Source: an uncultured Eubacterium sp. (GTDB lineage Bacteria > Bacillota > Clostridia > Lachnospirales > Lachnospiraceae). Taken from it: a stretch of DNA of 36,653 nt. Below the pieces are notes generated by a model. It saw only the letters and a list, made by a program, of their open reading frames with translations. It did not search any database and was not told the origin of the DNA. Shown in pieces: positions 24,201 to 32,700 of the stretch. A program made the translations under genes and the position numbers. Position 1 is the first letter of the stretch; the number at the start of each line of letters is the position of its first letter. The stretch covers positions 1-36,653 of the forward strand of contig CAKREC010000019.1 of the NCBI GenBank assembly GCA_934316925.1. Reading direction: 5' to 3'.

Positions 24201-26692
24201 AAATTTACCTGTGTTCCGATCACAACACCAAAGTAACATACCTCGGTCGAGCAGATTTCTTTGTTTATCAGTGTTACCCAGTCGGTTTCTTTCTGTAATG
24301 TTTCGGAATACTTGTCCATGAGAGCCTGCATGCTGTCAAGGAATTCGGTACTGAGACCGGTCTCCGTGCTTAAGTCCATCGCATCTAAAATGTCGCCTGC
24401 CACGTTGGTTTTTCCAAGTGTCTTGCACATTTCATTCCATTGCTCATGGTCGGTTCCGTTTTCTTCCATTACTTTCCAAAGAGCATCCAGATCCTCTTTG
24501 TAGCCTTTGATCTGTTCTGCCGTGTCATTGGCCTGTTCGATCTTTGCCTGAACTTCTTCAATTTTATCCATGACGTCTTTGACCGAGTTCAGTCCGGATT
24601 TGAGTCCGGCCGGTAAATTGGAAAGTCCCACGGCTTCTGCCGGATCATTGGCAATCTCTTTTACTTTTTCCCAAGCACTCTTATCTTCTTCTTTTACTGT
24701 ATATATATTGGCCGTAAAGGAGAATGCGGTAAAGTTCTTGATGTCCATCGTGGTGTTTACACTGACACCAATCGGGATTGGAATAAACAAGATCTCTTTG
24801 GTAACAACGCTGCCCTTAATTCTTGGCACCAATTCGCACTCTTCCACAAATGTTGCTGAAAGGTCAATCTTTACCGAGCCATCATCTACTTCTGCTTCAA
24901 ACTCGGCTTCCACCCCGACTGCAAGCTGGATTCCATTGTTGAAATGAAGCTGACTGCCTTTATTGATCACTTCTACGGTCAGTTTTACATCATCCGACAG
25001 TTCCAGACTTTTGCCCAGATTCATCTTTCTAAGCTGTTTCCGGGAAAGTTTGTTGCCGGCTTCATCTGTTATATCAATATTCTGAACGCTTACACTGTCT
25101 TTAAAATCATCCGTCTTTGTCACCATATCGCCAAGTGCATCTGCTGCCTGCTCCGCAAAGTCACTCTGCTCTAACTGATTTTCCAAAACGTCTTCTAACT
25201 GGTCACATTCTTTGTCACTGATAATGTCACTGCCGGAAAGCGAGATATTGGAATAAAGATCCATGCTATCTTCAATTTCATCTTTCGTAACTTTCTTATA
25301 GGTAATGGATCCCGTGTCTTTGTCGTAAGCGGTAATCTCTCCGTAGTAAACATCGTTGCCGGATTTGATCTCATCCGTTGATACATACAATGTGACAAAG
25401 TCGCCAACCCCGATGGAGGTTACTGCATGTTCATAGGTTCCATCATCGCCCATCATGTTTGCGTACATATCCAGATCCAGCTCGTCAAAACGAACGGTGC
25501 CGGTTTCAGCCGTCGGCAATTCCTGTACGGTTAATGGGAAGTTGTCCGGCATGTCATATATTTTGGCCTGATCTTTCTCATCCAGTGGTGCAAAGTTTAC
25601 CTGATTTTCATCGATGGATTTTACTTTAACGTACACTGCCGGATCCAGCAATTCTGAACCCTCATCCGCATTTCTTTCTGTAGGTTTTACGCCAACATAA
25701 AGGCATATAATATCCTCTTTTTTGAGTTTGGAAGCATCTTCGTAATCGAAACTTCCGCCTCTTTCATTTATCTGATCAGAAGTAAGTACATCATAATCCT
25801 GTCCATCCACCGAATAGGTTATCTCATCGGTATCCTGAATGTAAACGATGTCCTCATTCATTTCAAGATTCTCAACTTCCTTCATAGCGATTGAGAATGA
25901 GGCGGTGCGTATGGTTTCTTCTTTTCCGTCAAATACCCAGCCATCCGCAAGATTTAATTCATAAGAGCATCCTTCGTTAAATCCTTCCGGTGCGCTGACT
26001 GTATATATGCCGGTTTCGTCTGCTTCTTCTATTTTCAGTTCTACATTATCCGAACCATCTTTCACAACAAGCGTTGCCGCCTCTGCTGCCGGCACATCCC
26101 CTGACACTTTCTTAATTTGGAATGTAAGATCCGGATTCTGATCCATCTGGGCAAAAGAAGTAATGTTTAATTCTTCTTTGCTGCCCATTTCCTGATATTT
26201 TGCATAAACATTTATGTTGTCAGTAACGGCATCTTCGGAATAAAACGGCTCGGTACAATCCTTATCGGTATAATATCCTACCAAGACTGCGTTGTCCTTA
26301 TTGGCCTTTTCCTGGGAAGGAAGTTCTCCCAACGGGAAATCCTTTTCTGCCGGCAGTGTGTCGATCAGACGGTCTCCGTCATAGAAAGACACCGTCAGCA
26401 GCTTTCCTCCCAATTCAACATCCCACTCTGCAAAATATTTTTTCAGCACAAGAAAATCTTTCAGGTCGACTTTCTGATCCGCATTTAAATCTGCATTTTT
26501 TAATACGATCTTGTCTGTTTTTTCTTCTGAAAGATATTTTTTCAGTGTTAATAAATCCCTTAAGTCGATGTCTCCATCACCATTTACATCGCCATACAGA
26601 TTGCCACTGGTCTTTGCAAAAATGTTGGTTGGTTGTATCGTAGACACCATCATTGCCACTGCTAAAAACAGGACTAGTATTCTCCTCTTCAT
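21287..26692 (-). CDS. Giant secreted protein with N-terminal type I dockerin and InlB-type repeats
   Basis: 1801 residues, exported (signal peptide about 1-26). A type I dockerin follows directly: calcium loops D35-x-N37-x-D39...D46 and D68-x-N70-x-D72...D79, each followed by the helix LxLKKYxxE. Next is a degenerate InlB-like repeat (about 95-170) and beta-rich regions with Asp/Glu-rich segments. A helical stretch (about 660-815) and a beta-rich core (815-990) come next. A pair of clear InlB B-repeats (about 1350-1500; DTNGG...GYVFDGWCTD...TLYAKW and NVNGG...GYAFLGWYMEE...TLYAHW) and a C-terminal beta region close it. There is no membrane helix, LPXTG or SLH, so surface attachment must come from the dockerin. 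I recognise no catalytic domain. Its ATG follows the TAG of the upstream cohesin gene with no gap. Confidence 0.85.
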   Translation of the reverse strand: MKRRILVLFLAVAMMVSTIQPTNIFAKTSGNLYGDVNGDGDIDLRDLLTLKKYLSEEKTDKIVLKNADLNADQKVDLKDFLVLKKYFAEWDVELGGKLLTVSFYDGDRLIDTLPAEKDFPLGELPSQEKANKDNAVLVGYYTDKDCTEPFYSEDAVTDNINVYAKYQEMGSKEELNITSFAQMDQNPDLTFQIKKVSGDVPAAEAATLVVKDGSDNVELKIEEADETGIYTVSAPEGFNEGCSYELNLADGWVFDGKEETIRTASFSIAMKEVENLEMNEDIVYIQDTDEITYSVDGQDYDVLTSDQINERGGSFDYEDASKLKKEDIICLYVGVKPTERNADEGSELLDPAVYVKVKSIDENQVNFAPLDEKDQAKIYDMPDNFPLTVQELPTAETGTVRFDELDLDMYANMMGDDGTYEHAVTSIGVGDFVTLYVSTDEIKSGNDVYYGEITAYDKDTGSITYKKVTKDEIEDSMDLYSNISLSGSDIISDKECDQLEDVLENQLEQSDFAEQAADALGDMVTKTDDFKDSVSVQNIDITDEAGNKLSRKQLRKMNLGKSLELSDDVKLTVEVINKGSQLHFNNGIQLAVGVEAEFEAEVDDGSVKIDLSATFVEECELVPRIKGSVVTKEILFIPIPIGVSVNTTMDIKNFTAFSFTANIYTVKEEDKSAWEKVKEIANDPAEAVGLSNLPAGLKSGLNSVKDVMDKIEEVQAKIEQANDTAEQIKGYKEDLDALWKVMEENGTDHEQWNEMCKTLGKTNVAGDILDAMDLSTETGLSTEFLDSMQALMDKYSETLQKETDWVTLINKEICSTEVCYFGVVIGTQVNFVVRTDMNIAIGSNLEYEVGKRYSFWFKVGLFTPSAGSSTMDLMDERFDFQFYVMGKLGVKAGVRAKLYAGIGSGKFASVGIAAELGPYVKLYGFFIYEYSKYRPANTANTVSKERMEGALSIEFGLYFMMSFEANAIGSLFEYSNDFVDKEIPLLKAGRNVFYYNTAYEPSDDETIVVRDEDGDRTNGITMDVPKSVLALKYVELNTGDQGVESPAASDFNIRFTNRNFSVDYKTGKIHVNVPENTRYMAGEMTITYLRNKVAFSHYDMTVTVPVVWTNLTTEELKEYYTASVRVGNDKDGYKTVWNKKVLKNEEFDLPTEEELKDILNWNDYKYTLTKGYDGQKTEQVTLVDNTTYDYYVDYKTYPITVTGIENANGTTRSQTFYAKYGETFDFSELESTGSNRQSAYNKFAGVTTTATITVNGKQEVIDLTQPINNKIAEALNNGVTAKANYVDDSTTATFVFNGIDVENAVVKVKRGTTPDYDYLKVAEENNTDIIGITPEVDKISSPTTYYVECKNVVKKLVTITFDTNGGNTIDPITRKETTILPTMETPVKRGYVFDGWCTDAECEKPFTSNKVPTEDITLYAKWKPAVYTITFNVNGGNELENNKKKVTYKEAYGEIPTLVRDGYAFLGWYMEEEGGERVTAEDEVLITSNVTLYAHWRKLKAIPRDTFTFTNRSYYYDSGIQRIADYSFNLPGEEDLNEGKTFEEDGFTIRYKSQSKDEYEEGIPSDIGVYDVVISRPADQYYLKFEQLYESVLIIKPYDLNGSYYNVYVDCRDSVGGSQKLNNTVSWANGSTTSFSIEMDTKTRSGSTTNYATYPTQIYMESSGRMVGQHVWVTTRVTDITGNVKSIKDRYKEYWANKLNYTWGLGSYPVVDYSAGNYEVTESGIIKIRFNTYGNSGKVSNLSYATSADGSNDSCVTVEDNIFTIDGSKLTEDNHRINVYAKYGSSGYIQVGRFTVSHVEE

Positions 26693-27619
26693 CTATTCAC
26701 TCCTCTTCTTTTTTCGTATACGGACAATCAATATACCCCCGATCAGAAACACTGCTAGTATGAATGCTCCGATCCAAATGCCATATTTATGTCCTGCTGA
26801 ACTACTGGTTCCCTTTTGGTTTGGTTGGTTATCTTCTCCTGCCTTTTCGTTATTGCTTTCCTCCTTTCCTTTCTTGTTTCCATCGGTTTTTACATAAAAG
26901 TCTTTTTTAACTTTTTTCTTTTTTGTCTCAATCGTTATGCGATATTTTCCGTCTTTTAAATTTTTTAAATAATCCGGAGAAATCACCACATTTCCATCGG
27001 TATCGATCGAATAATCGTTTTGATCGATTTTCTTTTGATTAACTTCAATCTTTTTTACTTTTGTTTTGGATCCTAACGGGATCTTAATTCCCTCATTTTT
27101 TGTTTTGTCAAATACAATATCGTCATCTTTTGTATCATAGAATACCGTCACAGCACCATCTTCGGCATCCATATCCACGATCTTTCCTTTCACATCAACC
27201 GCCTGGATCAATGTCACCTGAATGGGATATGTCCCCTCTGGTGCATAATCTACCGTTTTGAAACTGAGCGTCAAGACGATGTCACTCGTTTCTATGTTCT
27301 TAAGCTGATTTGAACTTGCCAAAAACACGTATTCCTCTTTATCCAAGGTATCCGGCATCGTCACATCACTGTCAGAAAAAACTTTGCCGTTTTGTGCGGA
27401 TGTCAGCTTTAATGCCGAATGGTCATATCCTACCTTAAACTTAAGTCCCCAAACTCCGGTATTCCCTTTTAGATCAATATTCACCGATGCCTTGTCCGCA
27501 TCAGTCGTTGCCGATGATGCCACAAGTTCTGCCTTACTTTTGGCGTATGTAATACCAGCCGGTGATATTATACATAAAAGCATGAAGACTGTAAGTAAAA
27601 TCCAGCGTAATTTTCTCAA
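26693..27619 (-). CDS. Membrane-anchored cohesin + X2-like scaffoldin
   Basis: 308 residues. Signal peptide 1-26. Cohesin-like domain about 31-160 (KASVNIDLKGNTGVWGLK, VGYDHSALKLTSAQNG, DAEDGAVTV). A second domain, 168-244, resembles the X2 module of cellulosomal scaffoldins (DKTKNEGIKIPLGSK..., DYSIDTDGNVVISPDYLKNL...GKYRITI). A hydrophilic linker rich in Lys, Asn and Gly (245-278), one C-terminal membrane helix (279-300) and a basic RIRKKKRSE stop-transfer end complete it. The start is TTG at 27619, with AGGTGATAGA just before. It leads the operon and ends TAG-ATG against the dockerin gene. Inferred role: display of the dockerin protein on the cell membrane. Confidence 0.85.
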   Translation of the reverse strand: MRKLRWILLTVFMLLCIISPAGITYAKSKAELVASSATTDADKASVNIDLKGNTGVWGLKFKVGYDHSALKLTSAQNGKVFSDSDVTMPDTLDKEEYVFLASSNQLKNIETSDIVLTLSFKTVDYAPEGTYPIQVTLIQAVDVKGKIVDMDAEDGAVTVFYDTKDDDIVFDKTKNEGIKIPLGSKTKVKKIEVNQKKIDQNDYSIDTDGNVVISPDYLKNLKDGKYRITIETKKKKVKKDFYVKTDGNKKGKEESNNEKAGEDNQPNQKGTSSSAGHKYGIWIGAFILAVFLIGGILIVRIRKKKRSE

Positions 27620-27687
27620 TCTATCACCTACCTGTTTCTTTATTCACTTTTTTATAAATTTGTTATCCGATCCTTATATATACGATT

Positions 27688-27716
27688 ATTTTACCATATT
27701 TTGTATGTACTGCCTA
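27688..27716 (-). promoter_or_regulatory. Extended -10 promoter of the cohesin/dockerin operon
   Basis: TAGGCA (27716-27711), 17 bases, TGG-TAAAAT with the -10 at 27693-27688 on the minus strand. The leader before the TTG start is about 60 bases. Between this and the terminator at 27770 I see only AT-rich sequence. Confidence 0.5.
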
Positions 27717-27769
27717 TAAAAACTTGCTATTATGTGTTATTTTATTTTACTTTTTTGAATGATTTGATT

Positions 27770-27814
27770 CAAAAAAAATACGCTATCCATAGCTTCATGC
27801 TATAGACAACGTAT
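27770..27814 (-). terminator. Intrinsic terminator of the pfkA-lysR unit
   Basis: On the minus strand ATACGTTGTCTATAGC pairs with GCTATGGATAGCGTAT through an ATGAA loop, followed by eight T (27777-27770). It lies 13 bases after the LysR stop. Confidence 0.85.
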
Positions 27815-27826
27815 CTTCTATTTTTC

Positions 27827-28729
27827 TTATAAACCAGAATATTTCTTTATGGCGTTTAAATAACTCTCTCCAAGCTGACTCATCTTGCCTTTTTTGTGGA
27901 CGATATAGCCAATCTTCATGTCCCGGTGTTCGGCAAGCGGTACTGCCACAATATCTTTTCCATTCAGTTCTTCATCGATGATACCACTGCACACGGTGTA
28001 ACCATTCAGACCGATCAGCAAGTTGAACAGGCTGGCCCGGTCACGCACGCGTATATTTTTTTTGCGCTGTGACATCGAAAAGATCTCTTCGGAAAAATAA
28101 AATGAATTGTGTTCTCCCTGCTCAAATGACAAGTACGGATACTCTTCAAGTTCCTCGTTTGTGATCACACGCTTGCCTGCCAGTGGATGCCGCCGGCTTA
28201 CAAACACATGCGGTTTTGCCGTAAACAACTCACAAAAGGTAAGTTCATGAGATCGCAAGATCTTCGTCAGTACTTTCTCATTGAACTCATCCATAAACAA
28301 AATTCCGATCTCACTTCGGAGTCTGGCAACATCTTCAATGATCTCATATGTCTGCGTCTCGCGGAGGCTGAAATCATACTCATCCTGTCCATATTCATGG
28401 ATCAGATCAACAAATGCATTGACGGCAAAGGAATAATGCTGTGTCGATACACAGAACTGCTTCTTGCCACCAGCGCCGGTTTTATACCGTTCTTCTAAGA
28501 TCGCCGTCTGTTCCAGTACCTGTCTTGCATATCCCAGAAAATCCTCGCCCTCTTTCGAGAGCGTGATCCCTTTGTTCGACCGATTGAAGATCACAATATT
28601 CATTTCTTTTTCCAGTTCATGGATCGCATTGGTCAGACTCGGCTGTGAAATGAACAACCGCTCGGCTGCCTCCGTGATCGTTCCGATCTCAGCCACTGTC
28701 GTGACATATTCTAATTGTTTTAATGTCAT
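27827..28729 (-). CDS. LysR family transcriptional regulator
   Basis: 300 residues with a winged helix-turn-helix at 1-60 (TLKQLEYVTTVAEIGTITEA, LFISQPSLTNAI), then a helical linker and a LysR substrate-binding domain (about 90-295). It starts 2 bases after the pfkA stop and has no promoter of its own that I can see, so it is translationally coupled to pfkA. Its inducer and targets are unknown; the position suggests a link to glycolytic flux, but this is inference. Confidence 0.92.
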   Translation of the reverse strand: MTLKQLEYVTTVAEIGTITEAAERLFISQPSLTNAIHELEKEMNIVIFNRSNKGITLSKEGEDFLGYARQVLEQTAILEERYKTGAGGKKQFCVSTQHYSFAVNAFVDLIHEYGQDEYDFSLRETQTYEIIEDVARLRSEIGILFMDEFNEKVLTKILRSHELTFCELFTAKPHVFVSRRHPLAGKRVITNEELEEYPYLSFEQGEHNSFYFSEEIFSMSQRKKNIRVRDRASLFNLLIGLNGYTVCSGIIDEELNGKDIVAVPLAEHRDMKIGYIVHKKGKMSQLGESYLNAIKKYSGL

Positions 28730-28731
28730 CG

Positions 28732-29709
28732 CTATCTCGATAATCTCTTCGTCATGCTGTACAAATGTTTATCAATATCTTTGGTCATGGACAATGCCTT
28801 ATCAATATCATAATCCGTAAAATGTCCATTGCGGTATGCAACGACCCGGTTGGTCTTGCCTTCGATCAACAGATCAACTGCTCTTGCTCCCATCGCAGAA
28901 GCATACACACGGTCACGACAGGTAGGATTGCCTCCACGCTGCATATGACCAAGAACGGTAGCACGTGTTTCAATGCCCGTAGCTTCTTCGATCCGCTTTG
29001 CCATCTCATGAGAATGCCCAATTCCTTCTGCATTTACAATGATATGATGTTTCTTGCCGATCCGGCGTTTGGAACGGATCTTCTCAATGATCTCGGCTTC
29101 TGCCTGACTGTCACTTCTCTCCGGAACCAGCACATATTCAGAACCATTGGATATACCACACCACAGCGCAATATGTCCTGCCGTACGTCCCATAACCTCA
29201 ATAATACTGCAGCGTTCATGGGATGCGGATGTATCACGAACTTTATCGATTGCTTCCATCGCCGTGTTGCAGGCAGTATCGAATCCGATCGTATACTCTG
29301 TGCAGGCGATATCCAGATCAATTGTTCCCGGAACACCGATCGTATTGATACCAAGAGCGGACAGCTTCTGTGCGCCACGGAATGAACCGTCACCACCAAT
29401 AACAACAATACCATCAATGCCATGCTTACGGCATACATCTGCTGCCTGCTGCTGTCCTTCCGGTGTCATCATGCGCTTACACCGGGATGTATATAAGATC
29501 GTGCCGCCGCGCTGTACAATATCGCTGACGCTCATTGTCTCCATATCCATAATATCTTCTTCCAAAAGACCGGCATATCCACGGTAAATTCCTTTTACCT
29601 TCAAACCACTGTCCAGTCCGGCACGAACTACCGCACGGATCGCTGCGTTCATACCAGGAGCGTCTCCACCACTTGTTAATACGCCGATTGTCTTTACTTT
29701 ATCTGACAT
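28732..29709 (-). CDS. pfkA: ATP-dependent 6-phosphofructokinase
   Basis: 325 residues, cytoplasmic, phosphorylates fructose 6-phosphate in glycolysis. GGDAPGMNAAIR near the N-terminus and GGDGS (about residue 104) mark the ATP-using type; a PPi enzyme would have GGDDT. The active-site motif reads GTIDLDI instead of the usual GTIDNDI: both Asp are kept but the Asn between is Leu. EVMGRTAGHIAL and GHMQRGG are conserved. I chose the ATG at 29709 with GGGAGG 8 bases before. A LysR gene follows at 2 bases; dnaE is 86 bases upstream. Confidence 0.94.
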   Translation of the reverse strand: MSDKVKTIGVLTSGGDAPGMNAAIRAVVRAGLDSGLKVKGIYRGYAGLLEEDIMDMETMSVSDIVQRGGTILYTSRCKRMMTPEGQQQAADVCRKHGIDGIVVIGGDGSFRGAQKLSALGINTIGVPGTIDLDIACTEYTIGFDTACNTAMEAIDKVRDTSASHERCSIIEVMGRTAGHIALWCGISNGSEYVLVPERSDSQAEAEIIEKIRSKRRIGKKHHIIVNAEGIGHSHEMAKRIEEATGIETRATVLGHMQRGGNPTCRDRVYASAMGARAVDLLIEGKTNRVVAYRNGHFTDYDIDKALSMTKDIDKHLYSMTKRLSR

Positions 29710-29795
29710 GCTGCCATCCTCCCATATCTTTTTTTCTTGTCTCAACCACAATTTTTATAAGACAAACATAACCTTTTCTCATAGAAAATATTTTA

Positions 29796-32700
29796 CTATG
29801 ATTGCAGGCTTTTTTCAACCGTCTTTTCCACGACCTTGACATTCTCTTCGCCAAACTGCCGATATAATTTTTCCAGCAATTCCGGGCATACTTTCGTCAA
29901 ATACCGGTTTGCCAGTTTCTTCTTTGCCCGGTCCTTTGAAAGATAGATATACACCTCATCGCTGCCATCAAATTGTGTTACGGTCCGGAGCAGTTCACTT
30001 TCTTTTTCCTGATACTCCTGCCGGTCTGACATCTGGATCCACAGTGACTTTGGCATTTCATCGAAAGGAATCATCTGCGAGCAGATCAGCTTAGCCGGTT
30101 TATCCTCTTCTACCGTAGCTCTTCCCTGAATAAACACTTTGCGGTCTTCTTCCAGCATCCCACGGAATTTTTCATAATCTCTTGGGAACACAATGACCTC
30201 TACCGTTCCATACAGATCTTCTACCGTAATAAACGCCATCAGGCTCTGTGACCGCGTCGTCTTAACCGTCTTTGCCGTGATCATACCACCAATGACAACC
30301 CGCTCTCCATCTTTTACTTTTGGAAAACTTTCGCCCTGTTCCAATGCAAAATCCGCTGTATTTCTGGTAATATGGCGGTTCAGCATATCCACATATTCCT
30401 CCAGAGGATGTCCACTGATATACACACCAAGAACCTCTTTTTCATAAGTAAGGATCTCTTCTTTGGAAAATTCACCGACATCCGGCAGCGTCATCTCAAA
30501 AGATGCTTGTTCTTCCGGCTCAGCAAAATCAAATAATGACATCTGACCGGTCAATGTATTTTTCCGCTCTTTGTTCACGCCATCCAAAACCTTATCGTAA
30601 ACGATCATTTTCTGTTTACGCGTTCCCGGCAGACTGTCCATCGCGCCAGCCTTGATAAAACTCTCCAGTGTACGCTTATTGACTGCCTTGCCACCAGACA
30701 AACGGCTGCAGAAATCTTTCAAGGAAGCAAAGGCTCCAACGCGCTCACGCTCTGCCACGATCTCATCGATCACACTGCGTCCAACTCCTTTGATCGCAGC
30801 CAGTCCATAACGGATATTCTTGCCATCCGGTGTGAAACGGTACTCCCCTTCATTAATATCCGGTGGCAGGATCTCAATGCCAAGCTTCCGGCAGTTCATG
30901 ATGTACTCGGTGATCTTTCCGGTATGCTCCATAAAGGAAGTCATAAGTGCTGCCATAAATTCGACCGGATAGTGGCATTTTAAGTATGCCGTCTGATAGG
31001 ACACAACGGCATATGCTGCCGCATGCGATTTGTTAAAGGCGTACTTTGCAAAATCCGTCATTTCATCGTAGATCTGTCTTGCAACGTCCTCCGGAATACC
31101 ACGCTTGATACATCCCTCAACGCCTTCTTCTTCATTTCCATATATAAAATTGTTTTTTTCCTTCTCCATAACGGATGCTTTTTTCTTGGACATCGCACGG
31201 CGTACCAGGTCACTTCGTCCATAGCTGTAGCCCGCCAGATCACGTACGATCTGCATAACCTGCTCCTGATACACAATACATCCGTATGTTGGTGCCAGGA
31301 TCGGTTCCAGTTCCGGGCAGAGATACTGGATATGTTCCTGATCATTTTTGCCCTGGATATAACGCGGGATAAAATCCATTGGTCCCGGTCGATACAAAGA
31401 AATCCCGGCGATAATGTCCTCCATGCACTGCGGTTTCAATTCTTTCATAAAGTTTTTCATGCCCGCACTTTCCAGCTGAAAAACACCTTCTGTCTGACCA
31501 TCGCTGATCATGTCGTACACAGCCGGATCCTCGTAATCAATATCATGCACATCAAATTTGCCATCGATCGCATCCTGGATCACTGTCAAGGTTCTAAGTC
31601 CCAGAAAGTCCATTTTCAGAAGACCAAGCTCTTCCAGAGTAGTCATCGTGTACTGTGTCGTGATATTTCCGTCGGCAGCCCTTGATAATGGAACAAACTC
31701 ATCCACTTCCTTCGGACTGATCACAACCCCCGCCGCATGGATCGAAGTATGTCTTGGCAGTCCCTCCAGACGCATGGACATATCCAGAAGATTTTTCGCC
31801 TGCTCATCACTTTCATACAGCTTTTTAAGTTCCGGATTCATTTCCAGTGCTTTCGGAATCGTAATCCCCAGCTCCATCGGGATCGCCTTCGCGACAGAAT
31901 CCACGTAGGCATACGGCAGATCAAGAACGCGTCCGACATCGCGGATAACCATACGCGCTGCCATCGTTCCAAAGGTAACGATCTGCACCACATGTTTGGC
32001 GCCATATTTTCTGGTCACATAGTCAATGACATCCTGCCGGTGCTCATAACAAAAGTCCACATCAATATCCGGCATGGTAACTCGCTCCGGATTCAAAAAA
32101 CGCTCAAACAAAAGATTGTATCGGATCGGATCGATCAAATCTGTAATATTTAATGAATACGCAACCAGACTTCCTGCTGCCGAGCCACGTCCCGGTCCAA
32201 CCGGAATATTATGATCCTTTGCATATTTAATAAAATCCCATACAATAAGGAAATAATCCACAAATCCCATCGAGGAAATAGTATCCAGCTCATAGTTCAG
32301 CCGTTCCTTCAACTCATCGGCCTTATCCCCGTAGCGTTTTTCCAGCCCCGTCTCGCAAAGTTCCCGCAGATAGGATTCCGCCGTATATCCCTCCGGCACA
32401 TCAAAGTGCGGCACTTTGTATTTTCCGAATTCAATCTCAACCTGACAGCGTTCTGCAATCTTGTGGGTATTTTCCAGTGCTTCCAGCGCATATGGAAAAA
32501 GTTCTGCCATTTCTTCGGGTGATTTCAGATAATACTGACCACCCTCGTAGCGCATACGGTTTTCATCGGACACCTTTTTGCCCGTCTGAATACAAAGTAA
32601 AATATCATGCGCCTTGGCATCCGATGCAAAGGTATAATGCACATCGTTTGTCGCCACCAGATCGATCCCCAGTTCTTTATGTAATCGCAAAAGCCCCTGA

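Noticed and set aside
21287..26692. Cellulosomal glycoside hydrolase
   Set aside because: A dockerin is present, but I see no glycosidase, lyase, esterase or CBM motif in the remaining 1700 residues.
28732..29709. PPi-dependent phosphofructokinase
   Set aside because: The GGDGS motif is that of ATP-dependent enzymes.
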